From Oncomelania hupensis (taxonomy: Eukaryota > Mollusca > Gastropoda > Littorinimorpha > Pomatiopsidae), in the NCBI GenBank assembly GCA_036898135.1, contig CM072525.1, forward strand, positions 56,211,874 to 56,275,873: a DNA stretch of 64,000 nt, read 5' to 3'. The translations under genes and the position numbers were made by a program. A model generated the notes under the pieces. It saw only the letters and a program-made list of their open reading frames with translations, was not told where the DNA came from and did no database searches. Below are positions 1 to 10,865 of the stretch, piece after piece (the first letter of the stretch is position 1; each line of letters begins with the position of its first letter).

Positions 1-764
1 AATAAATAAGTTTTTCAAAAGGCTTCCTAGGAAGTGGGTGGAGGATGAGAAGTGTTCCTTTGGGTCAAATAATCAATTACTGAATTAGCAAAGTATAGAG
101 CTTAGAACAAATGGAGTTGACTATTTTCGAATAGGCTACAATAATCGGAACTAAATATTGTATCAATTTGTATTCATCACATTATCATAAGTTGTACTGC
201 TACGGAACGATATAACTAGACTATTAGAATTACACTTCTTTAGACACACCATACAACATTATTTTGTTTATACTTTTATTAATGGGTTACTCTTTACAAT
301 ATAATTTGAATTCTCTAGCTACATAAATTAGATTTTGAGCTGTTGTTTTTATGCCATCAGCAAGAGGCCATAAGGTATCAAAACTTAAAATAATAATTCT
401 GACAATCAAATTGTAATTCTATGGTCATAATAATAATTCTATTGTAATAATAAAAATTATATGCTTTTGACATCTTTAATCTGCAATAGGAAAGGGTAGT
501 AAACTTCGAAAAGGGGGATTGGTGGATTGTGTGTGTGTGCCTGCGAACATGTGATTCTATTGGACAGCATTTAATATGATTTTAATATAGTTATAATAAT
601 GCAGCTAATTGTTTCATTGGAATGCTAATAGTCGCATTACATTATCTCATGTGGTCTTTCTTTCTTTATTTTTCCTGCTACTTTTGGTTTTACTGTCTAA
701 AGAACAGAGGCCATTCTGAATTGCTGAATTTCTCGAAAATAACTGGTTGCTATCTATAGTAACA
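1..764. other. AT-rich non-coding stretch
   Basis: No coding region, RNA gene or recognisable transposon is visible. The sequence is AT-rich with scattered AATAAT-type simple sequence and a short GT run near 528-538. It ends where the truncated endonuclease end of R2-6 begins. Confidence 0.5.
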
Positions 765-2276
765 TTTCATTTCCCACCTTGCCGCGCTTGAAGAGCAAGT
801 CGGGCTTCAGTTTACCTCCTCCCGGTCCGTCGTAAACTGGCTCCCAGAACACATCCCAACCATGTCTTTGTGCCTTCTTTGCAAGGAGGAGGCATAGTGA
901 GTTGTGTCTTAAAATTCGTTGCTCCTTCACTGCGGGGCAATGTCCATATATATGTCCCAGTGTTTCTGCACCTGATGTCGACATGCATTCCCGTGTAGGG
1001 ATAGTGTTGGTGCATAAGAGAAGTGCCTCAATCTTATCACGGTTGGTCAAGGTGTTCTCACGAATCCACGAGTTACACTCTCTCATCGAGGCATTGTTTA
1101 TGGTTCTGCTAGAAAATCTTATCTTAAAATGTTAGATCCAGATGCCATGATAAAGGTCGCGCACTATGTCCCTAAATCTTTTGTCCACCGAAAGTCTGGT
1201 GATGCCTTGTTCAATCAGCCAATGGGACACTGTATCGAAGGCCTTTTCCAGGTCAAGCAGGGTGACGACTGCAGTGTCCCCTTCTTTTTTCACCTTCTTG
1301 ATGTATGTTCAAGAAGGACCATATTCTGTTAAACACCGGGGCAGGTATGAAGCGCCTCTCTGTGACAGGTGCAGCGTGATGTTAGTTGTTAGCCTCTTGG
1401 CAAGTATCTTCGTGTAGAGACGAAGAAAGGTTGATCCAATGGACAGAGGGCGCCAGTTGGCTATGTCTTCAGGCTTGCCCTTTCCTTTCGGCAGGAGGAT
1501 TGAGCGGCTTTCCTTCAGGGGAGTTGGGACTCTCCCTGTAGTCATCCAAATGTTGAACAAGCCGGTTAGTAGATTACCATCGTCCTTCCTGTGGGCGATG
1601 CTCTCTTTCACCTGCCTGATAGTAATGCCATCTGGACCTGGTGCACTGTGTTTGTCCATAACTGGGATCGCGGTCATGACCTCACGGTAAGTCGGTGCCT
1701 TCATCAGTCCGGAACTTCATGTTGCTTCTGGTGGATTGGCAGGATCAGGAGTTTTGTTGCTTTCTTGTACTCTGTGATAATATTTATCTACAAACAGTAT
1801 CCGGCTTCCGTTAAATCTGCCTGAGCAGTTGGAGCATATCTCGTTTGCTTTCCGCATTTCCGTATAGCGGCTACCAAGATCTTAACAGCCGTTGGATCCC
1901 ATTTGGTCCTGATTTCGCCCTGTGGTCCTTCTTTAGCCAGTCTAGCTTCTTCCCGCTTCTTTCTTTTCCTCTTCCTCTCCCTTTCCTCAGCTGCGATCCT
2001 TCTCTGGTTGGCCCACATGGGGTGTCTATGTCTGATGTGTTGGCTCAGGCCGCTTTCCTTACGAAATCTTTCTACCGTGCAGACCTGCGGATGTGTCACT
2101 TCGGTCCTTAGGCGTCTGGTCGGATTACAGTGGGGAATGTGAGTCTGGATGTTTGTTTACATGACATGACATCCCCGACAACAGAACAGCTTAGGCTGCA
2201 CGCCGTGTGTTTTCCGCTCGTGATTCAAGAGATCATGCGCCTTCAGGAAAAGCAGCAAGCACACAGGGCATCGGTA
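765..2276 (-). pseudogene. R2-6: internally deleted R2 retrotransposon remnant
   Basis: This is a broken R2 copy read from 2276 down to about 765. It retains part of the zinc-finger region (about 1990-2270, including HIRHRH of the third finger), the lysine/arginine-rich and Myb-like segment (about 1800-1990), the start of the RT domain (about 1130-1750, with SAPGPDGIT and LLPKGKGKPEDIANWRPLS) and the start of the endonuclease domain (765-1110, with AVKEQRILRHNSLC and KPDLLF). Two internal deletions join these pieces: near 1790-1800 (GYCL to the pre-RT region) and near 1110 (RT palm to the pre-endonuclease region). Frameshifts are frequent. The 5' side is cut inside the first zinc finger, where it abuts the 3' UTR of R2-5. 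The 3' side stops within the endonuclease. It is inactive. Confidence 0.85.
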
Positions 2277-2497
2277 TTGCAGAGAGAAAGGAATAGTACA
2301 GCGTCTTTACACGATGGCGTGTTGCCTTGGCTATAGAAATAGCTTTGGCTTCACCCCACCTCGGGTCACGTCCGTGTATTGACGTTCCTGAAAGGCCCCG
2401 TCTGGGTCACCTTATGGTCCCCTGGTTCCAGTCGAGGCCCCAGTCGCGGTAGTTGTTAAGGTAAAGGTTCGGTTGAAGGTGTCTTTAGCAAGGGTCT

Positions 2498-4234
2498 TCA
2501 GGCATCCATGAAACAGCCTACCAAGCGAGCTGTTCCTGCTAGGGCTCGTAAACACAACGCCCTCTGTGTGCTGCTTATTGGGAGGTCCAGCTCCTCGAGC
2601 ACACTGTCTTTGGCGCCCGTCCACCCCCCTCTGGCACCAATTGCGAGCCCGAAGAACAGGACCTTCTCTAGGCTGTGAGTCTCCATGATCACGCCGCGGA
2701 ACACTTCGTACTTCGCAACCTTAGCGCGATTTGCCCTGTCCAGGGACGCCTGCATGTCATCCCAAGTGATCGTGGGGTCTACTACAATCCCCACATTGTC
2801 CCGCGTGAAGAGCAGGTCGGGCTTTAGTTTGCCGCCTCCGGGGCTGTTATAGACCGGCTCCCAGAACACATTCCATCCATGCCTTTGTGCTTTATTAGCA
2901 AGGACGAGGCATAGCGAATTGTGTCTGAGAATGCGCTGCTCTTTCACCATGGGATAGTGTCCAGATATGTGCCCTATGGTTTCCGTTTGGAATCCGCATT
3001 TCCTGCACCTGATATCGCCGGGGGAAAGTCTGGCTCGCGCCATGCATTCCCGTGTTGGGATAGTGTTTGTTGGTTCGTAAGGGAAGAGCCTCAATCTGTT
3101 CACGGTCAGTCAAAGTGTTGTCACGGATCCATGAATTGCATTCTCTCATTGAGGCCCAGGTGTCCACGCCCTTGCCTTGAGTGCTTTGCCCGTTCCATTT
3201 GACTGCCCAGTGATCAGAGAAGTCTTCCTCTCTGAATAGGCACGTCCGGGGAGATCTTGGTTTCCCTCTCTCTGGGATACCACTGTCCCACGCAGTTTGA
3301 GGTCTGAGTGTGGGGAGCTTTTTGTACAGCTTTTCAAGAGATTCGCCCACACCCAGCTGCGCAGCCCAGTATCTCACCCTTTCCGTGGACTGCTCTCTGT
3401 GCAACATCTTGTCCCATCCTCTTGCCTGCTCCCTGGGAACTATGTCTTCCAAACATGGGATCCCCAGTCCTCCCGTTCTGGTTTTTGCGTAGAACACGCA
3501 ATTGGTTATACCATTGGGGAGGTGAAGCAAATCTGTCAAATGTCGCCTGATCGCACTGTCGAGGCACTGGAGTTGAGCGGTGCTAGGATTTGTATGCACG
3601 AGTCTTACTCGTAATCTAGGCAGCACGGTGCTTCTCCAGATTTCCAGTTTCTGGAAGGGCTTCAACTGAGCGCGGGCAATCTGATCATTCCAGACGGAGA
3701 TCAGGTCTTCGACGGTGCGCTTGTAAGCCATGCCCGTCCAAGGCCCAATCATTTTCCCTAGGTATCTAACCATGTCGTCAGGGTCCACCCACAGTATGTC
3801 CTCTCCCTGCAGTGAGTAGGGAGTTGTGTTAACAGTGAATGTCTTCCGGCTAGACACCAGGTGGTAGATGACCGACTTGCCCACGTTCAGCCTTAGGCCC
3901 GTGTTCTTCCAGAATTGCTGTACTATCTGGAGGTTTTGCTCCATATCCTGCTTCGATCCTGCCAGCACAGCCGTGTCGTCTGCGTAAGCGAGTGCCGACA
4001 AGTTCGTTTTGCCTACTCGTGCTTCGCATCCCTCTTTCTCGAGCTCACAGTATAGTGGATCGATGAAGGCATTGAAAAGAATTGGGCTGAGTGGACACCC
4101 TTGCTTTACCCGCGAATATAGGAATTTGATAGGAATTGATCCTGTGCGACCCTGCTTGGTCTCAAATTTCGTAGTGGTTCCCCGATAAAGGTCCTGCACA
4201 ATGTCCCTAAATCGCTTGTCCACCAAAAGTCTGG
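2498..4234 (-). pseudogene. R2-5 RT (second half) and endonuclease coding remnant
   Basis: The reading frame starts at about VDKRFRDIVQDLYRG and contains the RT motifs VKQGCPLSPILFN and ALAYADDTAVLAG, followed by the thumb region (VRYLGKMIGPW). The endonuclease module follows, with a CCHC knuckle (CRKCGFQTETIGHISGHY, last Cys replaced by Tyr), the basic RILRHNSLC segment and the PD...D motif around KPDLLFTRDNVGIVVDPT. The family role is target-primed reverse transcription at the R2 site of 28S rDNA. A frameshift near 3065-3100 splits RT plus linker from the endonuclease. Because of this, the lost Cys and the absent N-terminus, it cannot encode a working protein. Confidence 0.85.
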
Positions 4235-4324
4235 ATAGGCACTATAGTTATAGTCTCGTGTCTGGTTGGCGTCAGTGGGGACCCACCCGAGACGGGCATT
4301 GTTACGTTATCGGGCAGGTGTAAG

Positions 4325-5056
4325 TAATAATAATAATAATAATTTTATTTATAAAGCGCATTATCAAACAATAGTCTGCTCAAGGCGCATCAAACAGTCA
4401 CACGCACAATACAATAGTTAGAATACAATACAAAAATAAAATTTAAAACAAAATCCATTAAAATTTAAAAAAAGAAATTGGAAGTAAACCTCACTAACAC
4501 AATAGTCGCATTAAAACAATGTACTAATAGCTTAATAAGACTGACAATATAATAAAAAGTCAAAAATAATGATGGAAAATGTAAAAACAGAAAATGTTAT
4601 TTTAAAAAAAAATGCAATCACATCTTTTAAGCTCTGGACAATAAATAAATAAATATCAAATTCCAAGTTAAAAAAAAATAAGATTCAGTCACATAAGATA
4701 TGAAGAATGATTATAAAAAAATCATGACCATGATGTCGTAGACATTTAATGAATAAACTAGAAGTCAATTGCCGGAAATCTCGCAATCTTTCAAACAACG
4801 CGAGAATATAGGAGTGGTTGATACGGACGCTTTTGGGCGTTTTGCCTCTTTAGACCTTTGCCGCTACGCCCGGTAAAGGGTTAAAAAAAAAAAAAAAAAA
4901 AAGTCGGATTTTTTTTTTTCCCGTAGCAATTTTATGTTTGCAGTAGCATCGTAGCAGAGCTTTATTTTTCGTAGCTGCTACGGCAAAATCGTAGCAGTAG
5001 GCAGGTCTGTCATTATATAGCACCCATACACAAACACCTAGGAATTGTTGACAGTG
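4325..5056. mobile_element. Unclassified ~730-bp insertion in R2-5
   Basis: This segment interrupts the R2-5 N-terminal codons, whose sequence resumes on either side (compare the uninterrupted stretch at 13890-13905 in R2-4). It starts with an (AAT)n run and a 'tttatttataaagcgc' segment, a type of end often seen in short repeats of marine invertebrates. It is AT-rich and has an A-run near 4881-4899 next to a T-run at 4910-4918. A 3-bp 'agt' lies at both edges, so any TSD is very short. No ORF of its own is credible. The right part (about 4830-5050) may be a second small repeat. Confidence 0.5.
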
Positions 5057-5445
5057 ACACGGACCGATACCTTGATCCGTATCAATGCCGATTGTGATGG
5101 GCCGGCGCCCTACGATTTTCTGTTTGCTTTTGTTCATGTGGGTTTGGGTAGGTAGAAACTCCGTAGAGAGGAGCACAGCTGCCTGTGCCCCTTTTTCAAC
5201 ACAACTGTGTCACAGGTTCACCCCCGTGGCAGATTTGGCACGATGTAGCGGGTAGCTACATCACACGGGTAAGCTGGGGAAGGTACTGCATCATGGACAC
5301 TTAAACAGGAGAGGCAATATGCAAGATGCTCTTGTGTGAAGGGATGGCATCTGCTGCAGTCACTGTTTCTGACCAACAGGGAACTGTTTAAACTCGTTAT
5401 ATTGGTCTTGACGGCCTGGGATATTGTTAGCTATTGTTAGCTATT
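5057..5445 (-). other. R2-5 5' UTR and first codons
   Basis: The ATG lies at 5135-5137, and the first residues contain PITIGIDTDQG, shared with R2-1 and R2-4. Upstream of it, conserved 5' UTR blocks occur in the same order as in R2-1, R2-2, R2-3 and R2-4, including the one read on the plus strand as 'gatggacactt' and neighbours. The 5' end carries a short duplication of 'ttgttagctatt' and then meets R2-4's 3' terminus at about 5445. Confidence 0.75.
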
Positions 5446-5574
5446 GATTGGAAAATTCCAAAGTTGGAAACGTCAGCAAGCTGACTTTTTCTTTCGTACG
5501 TAGTTTATTTCAGTCGCGGCACTTACGACTGCATGGTGGCAAGCTCGTGTTTGTGGGTCTATTTGCATAGCCAG

Positions 5575-7673
5575 TGTCACGGCCCCCGAGCGGGTTCCGT
5601 GACTTCAGCACATAAAGCGAGTGCAAATGAATAAAACTCAAACAAAATAAACTAACACAAAATGCCAGAATACAATCACACTCTTTTATTCCACAATTAA
5701 CAAGCAAACACAGGACAAATGGGAACTAACCACCCTCAACCCCTATCAAGACCCCCGTCCCAATACTAACTAACAATTACCTCCCCTTGTTCAACCCTAA
5801 ACAGAACTAAACAACAACAGTTTCTTTACAAAATGTGTACAACAAAATCACAATCAAAAAATCCATTCGAAATGCAAATCTTCAAATAATAAGTGATGGC
5901 GCTATAAATCTTTTAATCTTAAACTGCTATCTCGGTGAAGCTGTAGCACTGAAGCACTGTTCCAATGTTTTTGTCAAGTAGCTCAGAGAGCTAAACAGTC
6001 TCTTTCACAATAAGTGGATGATTCTCTAACTAAATGAATATGTTTTTAGGTGTGGTGCAGTGCGAGTCTGTGTGTGCATGAATTAGGTGTGAAAACCTCC
6101 TGAAATAGTGTTGCCTCGACACATAGGCAAAACTCGCAGCAGTGGCAGAGACCACCACAACTCTTCTCTGCTGTAGAGGCAACGGCACACCCCAGGCTGG
6201 CTAGAAATCAATCAGCGTCAACAACGGTAACCAAACGTCAACAGCATATGAAGTAACAGCGTAGAAATAATAGCGTAGAAGTAACAGCGTAGAAGTAACA
6301 GCCCAAACCTGTAAGCATATACACAGTCTTAACAGCCTGCTTACAAAACAATAAACACTATATAATATAATATAACACGCCGTCCTCCGTCCACCATCTT
6401 GACCTGTGTATGAATACCATGATAATAATACAAGATGCTATACACACATTTCAATAATATAAATCAACCTTGAATGCTTAATAATTCGCATCTTCTATAA
6501 ATACAAACATTTAAATAAACATACATAATTATTGCAACCACACTTCAATCACACAGTCCTGATTCATTCCACCTTCCTCCATCATCACCATCACCCCCAA
6601 CGGTTATAACACATCACGATTATCTCCCTTCATTCATACTATCTTGCTGCATTATACTGTAATATAAACATGCTTCCTCATAATCATCACTTCATCTTTC
6701 TTCAGTATAATACATTCTATCGCTCTATCCATACATACACCCCCACTCTCTCTCTCCCTCTTTACATTCCCCATCGTCGCCTTTGACCCACTTTTATACA
6801 ACAGCAGCAACGACATTTTCCCATCACATATACAATGAGAAAATCAATAAGAAAATCATATAAAATCAACAAAATTCGTTATGCATCCTAAAATACATCC
6901 CCTTCCCCACACTCATCACCACTCATACGCGTACGCAGTTTTTGGAGTGCGCCACTAAAGAATTGAATAACAGGGTTTGCTCACCTTTTAGGCCCCGGCT
7001 CGTGATACACCTTCTCCCCCAACACCACAACACAACACAGCACTGTCACAGTACACAAATGGTTAGTCTTTTGAGAGTCACTTTGTCTTGCTATTGCTGG
7101 TTATTTCACTTCCCAAATAACACTTATAACTGAGGATGAGGTCACCTTAGTTCTGTAACAGACACTAAGTCTTGGTGGGTGTTCAATCGAGAACAACACA
7201 CACCTTAAGAACAAAACCCTACATTCGTTCACAAATGGCAGTTAATATTCTTCCTCTCGAATTCTAAACATCCTTATCCCGACGAGGGCATAAGACCTTG
7301 GGTGGCTATATAAGCAATAAACACACCCTTCCAACAGTACCCTACACTACAATGACCTCCGTCACAGGGTTGCTGCCTGGTTAGATTCGTCCTTCTCGCA
7401 AAAGCATCTCAAACCACTCTGCCCTACCAAAAACGCACCGGCCACAAGCAAATAGTCGAGCTCTCGTCAGTATGCACATTCTTTATTATACATAGCCCTA
7501 TTCTGAATTTGGCCTACCCCTGTCTTCTTCGTTATGCACGGACTTTACGAAACTGCACCTTCATACGCAAAAAGTAAATCGGTCACGCTACCCTATGTAC
7601 ACTACATACAAAGAAGTGTAACTTCGTAAAAAGTATGATTCTCCCTGCTATCTGAAAACTCGTGTCGTCACAG
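5575..7673. mobile_element. Solo LTR (2.1 kb), TSD gccag
   Basis: The segment begins tgtcacgg and ends cgtcaca, giving the TG...CA termini of LTRs. It is flanked by a perfect 5-bp duplication, gccag, at 5570-5574 and 7674-7678. Removing it restores the R2 3' UTR seen at 20380-20400. No gag, pol or env coding is found inside. The interior is AT-rich and non-coding. The best reading is a solo LTR left by LTR-LTR recombination. A non-autonomous element with 5-bp TSDs is the alternative. Confidence 0.7.
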
Positions 7674-7794
7674 CCAGGTTGCCGAGGTGGAGAGGGTGTC
7701 CGGCCTCTAACTAGGGGCACTGAGACCCAGCTATCTCCCCGAAAATTGAACGACCCGTTCCCCACTGACAGCTTGTACCGATCCTTTGGAACTT

Positions 7795-10700
7795 TGTCCT
7801 TTTATTAAACAAACAAATGATAAAACTGCAATATCAAGTTAGGCTCCTAGCCCAGGGGGGCCGTATAGCCAGACAAGGGGGGATGATGGGGGATAGGGAT
7901 ACACAATATATACATAGTGATCACAAGAACGGCACTATATTACAGACACAGCAGCCTCTAACTACACACAATAACATATGCACTAAATGAAAAAGCAACA
8001 ACAATGTTCAAACATTTGTGACACCTTAAAAAAAGAAAAAAAAAGAAAAAAAAGAAATAAATTGATATGCACTCAAAAGAACAATCACATAAAGATACAA
8101 GATAAAACAAAAACAAGTCATCAGAGAAGTGAAAGAACAAGGGAAAAAATGCCAGAACAGTGAAGCACACATGCATGACCACCAAACTACTCAAATATTG
8201 GAGGAAAAAAATAAATAAATAAATAAATAAATAAATAACCAATGCTGTACTACTTAAAAAGTGAAAGTATTATTCCAATAAGACGACTTAAATTTATCAG
8301 TGTGCTTTTTGATTTCGAGTTTATTAGCTGATTTAATTTGAAGACATTTGGGTGATTCCTAAAATACCGTGGCAATAGGGAAAATCTGTTGTCTTTTAGA
8401 AGGGGATTAGTACAATTAAACAAATAATGGAATTCATCACCTATTTCATTTAAATCACACAAAGGACACAATCTTTCTTCTCTGGGAATATTTATATATC
8501 TTTGAGTTTGAATCGGAAGTTTGTGGCAACCGAGTCTAAATTTTAACAGATTTATTCTAAAAAATGGTGACAAATTAACTAAATAATCCTCAAAACAAAA
8601 CTTTTCCTAAAAAATTCTGTAATACAACTGTTATACTCATTTATATTCTGATGCCAGATTTGCAAAAATTGGTCTTTCAGGCGTTGTTTGACTAGATTCT
8701 TAAAATAAATAAAAGAATAACACAACCACGCAACCATATGAAAGACAAACCGAGATTGTCCAGAAGAGAACGAACAGTATTTAACCAAGATAATTTATAC
8801 TCACTATTAAAAAACAAATAAGAGCACAGACGAAACATAAGCACCAACATTTTTGTGGAATCGTTACAACAATCGATACACAATTTATACCAAAAACAAA
8901 GTAACCTACATTTGGCATCCAAAGAGACAGGAATACAGCCAACCTCACCCAAAACCATGCAAGTCGGCGTGCAAGTTTTTACGTTAAGGATCATTTTCAA
9001 AAATTTTAGTTGCAACCTATCACATATTTCCAATTTTTCGTGAGCCCACACCTCGCAGTTATACAATAAAATCGGTTTGATACATTTATCAAAGAGATCT
9101 AGCTGGACATCAAGCGGCAAATCTAACTTTCTACACTTCCTTAAAAGTGCATACATCGCACGTTCAGCTGACATGCTCTGGGCTTTCAAGTTCTTTTGAA
9201 ATTTATTGTTATAATGAAAAAGGGTGCCTACATATTTATATTCCCAAACTATTTGAAGGATTACATCATTAAACTTGACAGGCAACTTTCTGATTTTACC
9301 GCGGGAGAAAATCATAACTTTCGTTTTTGCAATATTTATACACAGACCACACTTCGCACAATATAAATTAAGAATATCTAGAGCTTTCTGCATGTCTTCA
9401 GCTGACTCTGATAAAATGACTGTGTCATCAGCATATAATAACAGAAACAATTTAAAATACTGGTCAACATCTGAGAAATTGAACCCATTACCAATATTCC
9501 GTGGCAACGATAAACCATCAATATGTTCGGCAAGGAAAGACCTTAAATCGTTCAGAAACAATGAAAATAGAATAGGTGATAAATTCTCACCTTGCCGCAC
9601 TCCAGCATTACATGTAAAAAAAAGTAGGCGATATACCATTAGGGCTTTTAACATAAGATTTAGCGTTTTGATACATATCTTTGATCACTATCAAAACTCT
9701 ACCAGAAATATCATTGTTGATTAATTTTTCCCAAAGCATATTACGCTGTACATTATCAAATGCCTTTTTATAATCTACAAATGTAGTAAACAATCTTTTC
9801 TTTTGTTGTAAGTAAATATCAATTAGACAGTGCAGTGCAAAAACATGATCAGTGGTTGAGTTACCTTTTCTAAAACCTGCTTGTTCATTACCTAATAAAT
9901 TATTGGACTCTAGAAATAAATTAATCCTAATATTAATAATGCTTGTAAAAAGTTTACCCAAACAGCTTAGTGTGTCTCCTTTCCCTTTATATAGTGGACA
10001 AACTATGCCAACTGACCAGTCTTCGGGAATTTTGCCACTGCTTAGAACAAGATTAAATAACATAGAAATAGTATCTAACAACTTAGGAAAAGATGCTTTC
10101 AAAAATTAATTCAAAATACAATCAAAACCGCAGGCTTTATTATTCTTTAGTTTACCAACAGCTTTCATTACCTCGTCACGTGTTATGTCGGAATTCAGAC
10201 TATAATTATCTGTAAAGTTAGCTTCAGGATCAAGAGGGTCAGTAGGATGGAGGATGTCTTCCTCAGGTATGTTACCAAGGTTTTCAAACTAATTAACAAA
10301 ATCATCATGGGTAAGTTATCTTTACATTACACGGCATATTACTTGAACTATTATTTAAAAACTTCCAATACGCTTTGGAGTCCTTAAATTTTAATCCATG
10401 TAAATAGGTATGCATATTTTTTCTATATAGACCAAACTTCTTTCTAATCGTACTTTTATACTCTTTGTATGCCTGTTTATTAATTTCTCTTGACTTCTGG
10501 TCGCGCACACGCGCGTGGTTACGTTTTGTGTTACGAAATATTTTTCTTTTCTGTCTACATTCATTATCAAACCACGGCATTCTCTTCTTCTTCCTCGTCC
10601 TCTCGGCTCTGTTGTTGCTATTAGTATGCTTCAACATATTAACATCGCTAGCGGCTGACAGCAGAACAGCTACTACTTCATTAGTTATATTATTAACATC

Positions 10701-10862
10701 TAACTGTGTCACGTCTAAAACATTCCTTAACAGATTCGATAGAGCACAATTTATATCAATAACACGCTCTTGGTCAATACTGTTAACAAAAACATTCTCA
10801 GACTCCTTTATCCATACTGGTTTGAAAGATTTGTTAACAATTTCAGACTGGCCACTATGTTC
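7795..10862 (-). pseudogene. LINE-X: 5'-truncated non-LTR retrotransposon with RT, no RNase H
   Basis: Sense runs from 10862 down. A basic pre-RT region comes first (10305-10712, with PWFDNECRQKRKIFR). Next is the RT: AGFRKGNSTTDHVFAL and FVDYKKAFDNVQRNMLW at 9608-10102, then GVRQGENLSPILFSLFLND and LLYADDTVILSES at 8692-9654. A C-terminal cysteine/histidine knuckle (CPLCDLNEIGDEFHYLFNC) lies at 8250-8573. No APE endonuclease is present because the 5' end is truncated, and no RNase H is seen. At least three frameshifts separate the pieces. The 3' UTR (about 7795-8249) has a (TTTA)n tract and an AATAAA-type signal near 7803. The clade is uncertain (jockey/I-like group). It interrupts R2-4, and R2 sequence is missing at the insertion. 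Confidence 0.8.
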
Positions 10863-10865
10863 ACC

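Larger units (their letters stand above)
2277..5445 (-). mobile_element. R2-5: R2 retrotransposon, internally deleted, with nested insert
   Basis: Sense order on the minus strand is: 5' UTR (about 5138-5445), first codons of the R2 protein (5137 down to 5057, then 4324 down to 4238, split by an insert), a deletion that removes the zinc fingers, linker and first half of the RT, the rest of the RT and the endonuclease (2498-4234), and a shortened 3' UTR (2277-2497). The 5' UTR matches those of R2-2 and R2-4 and lies directly against the 3' end of R2-4, with no 28S sequence between. The 3' UTR lacks roughly the last 550 bp seen in R2-2. Confidence 0.85.
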
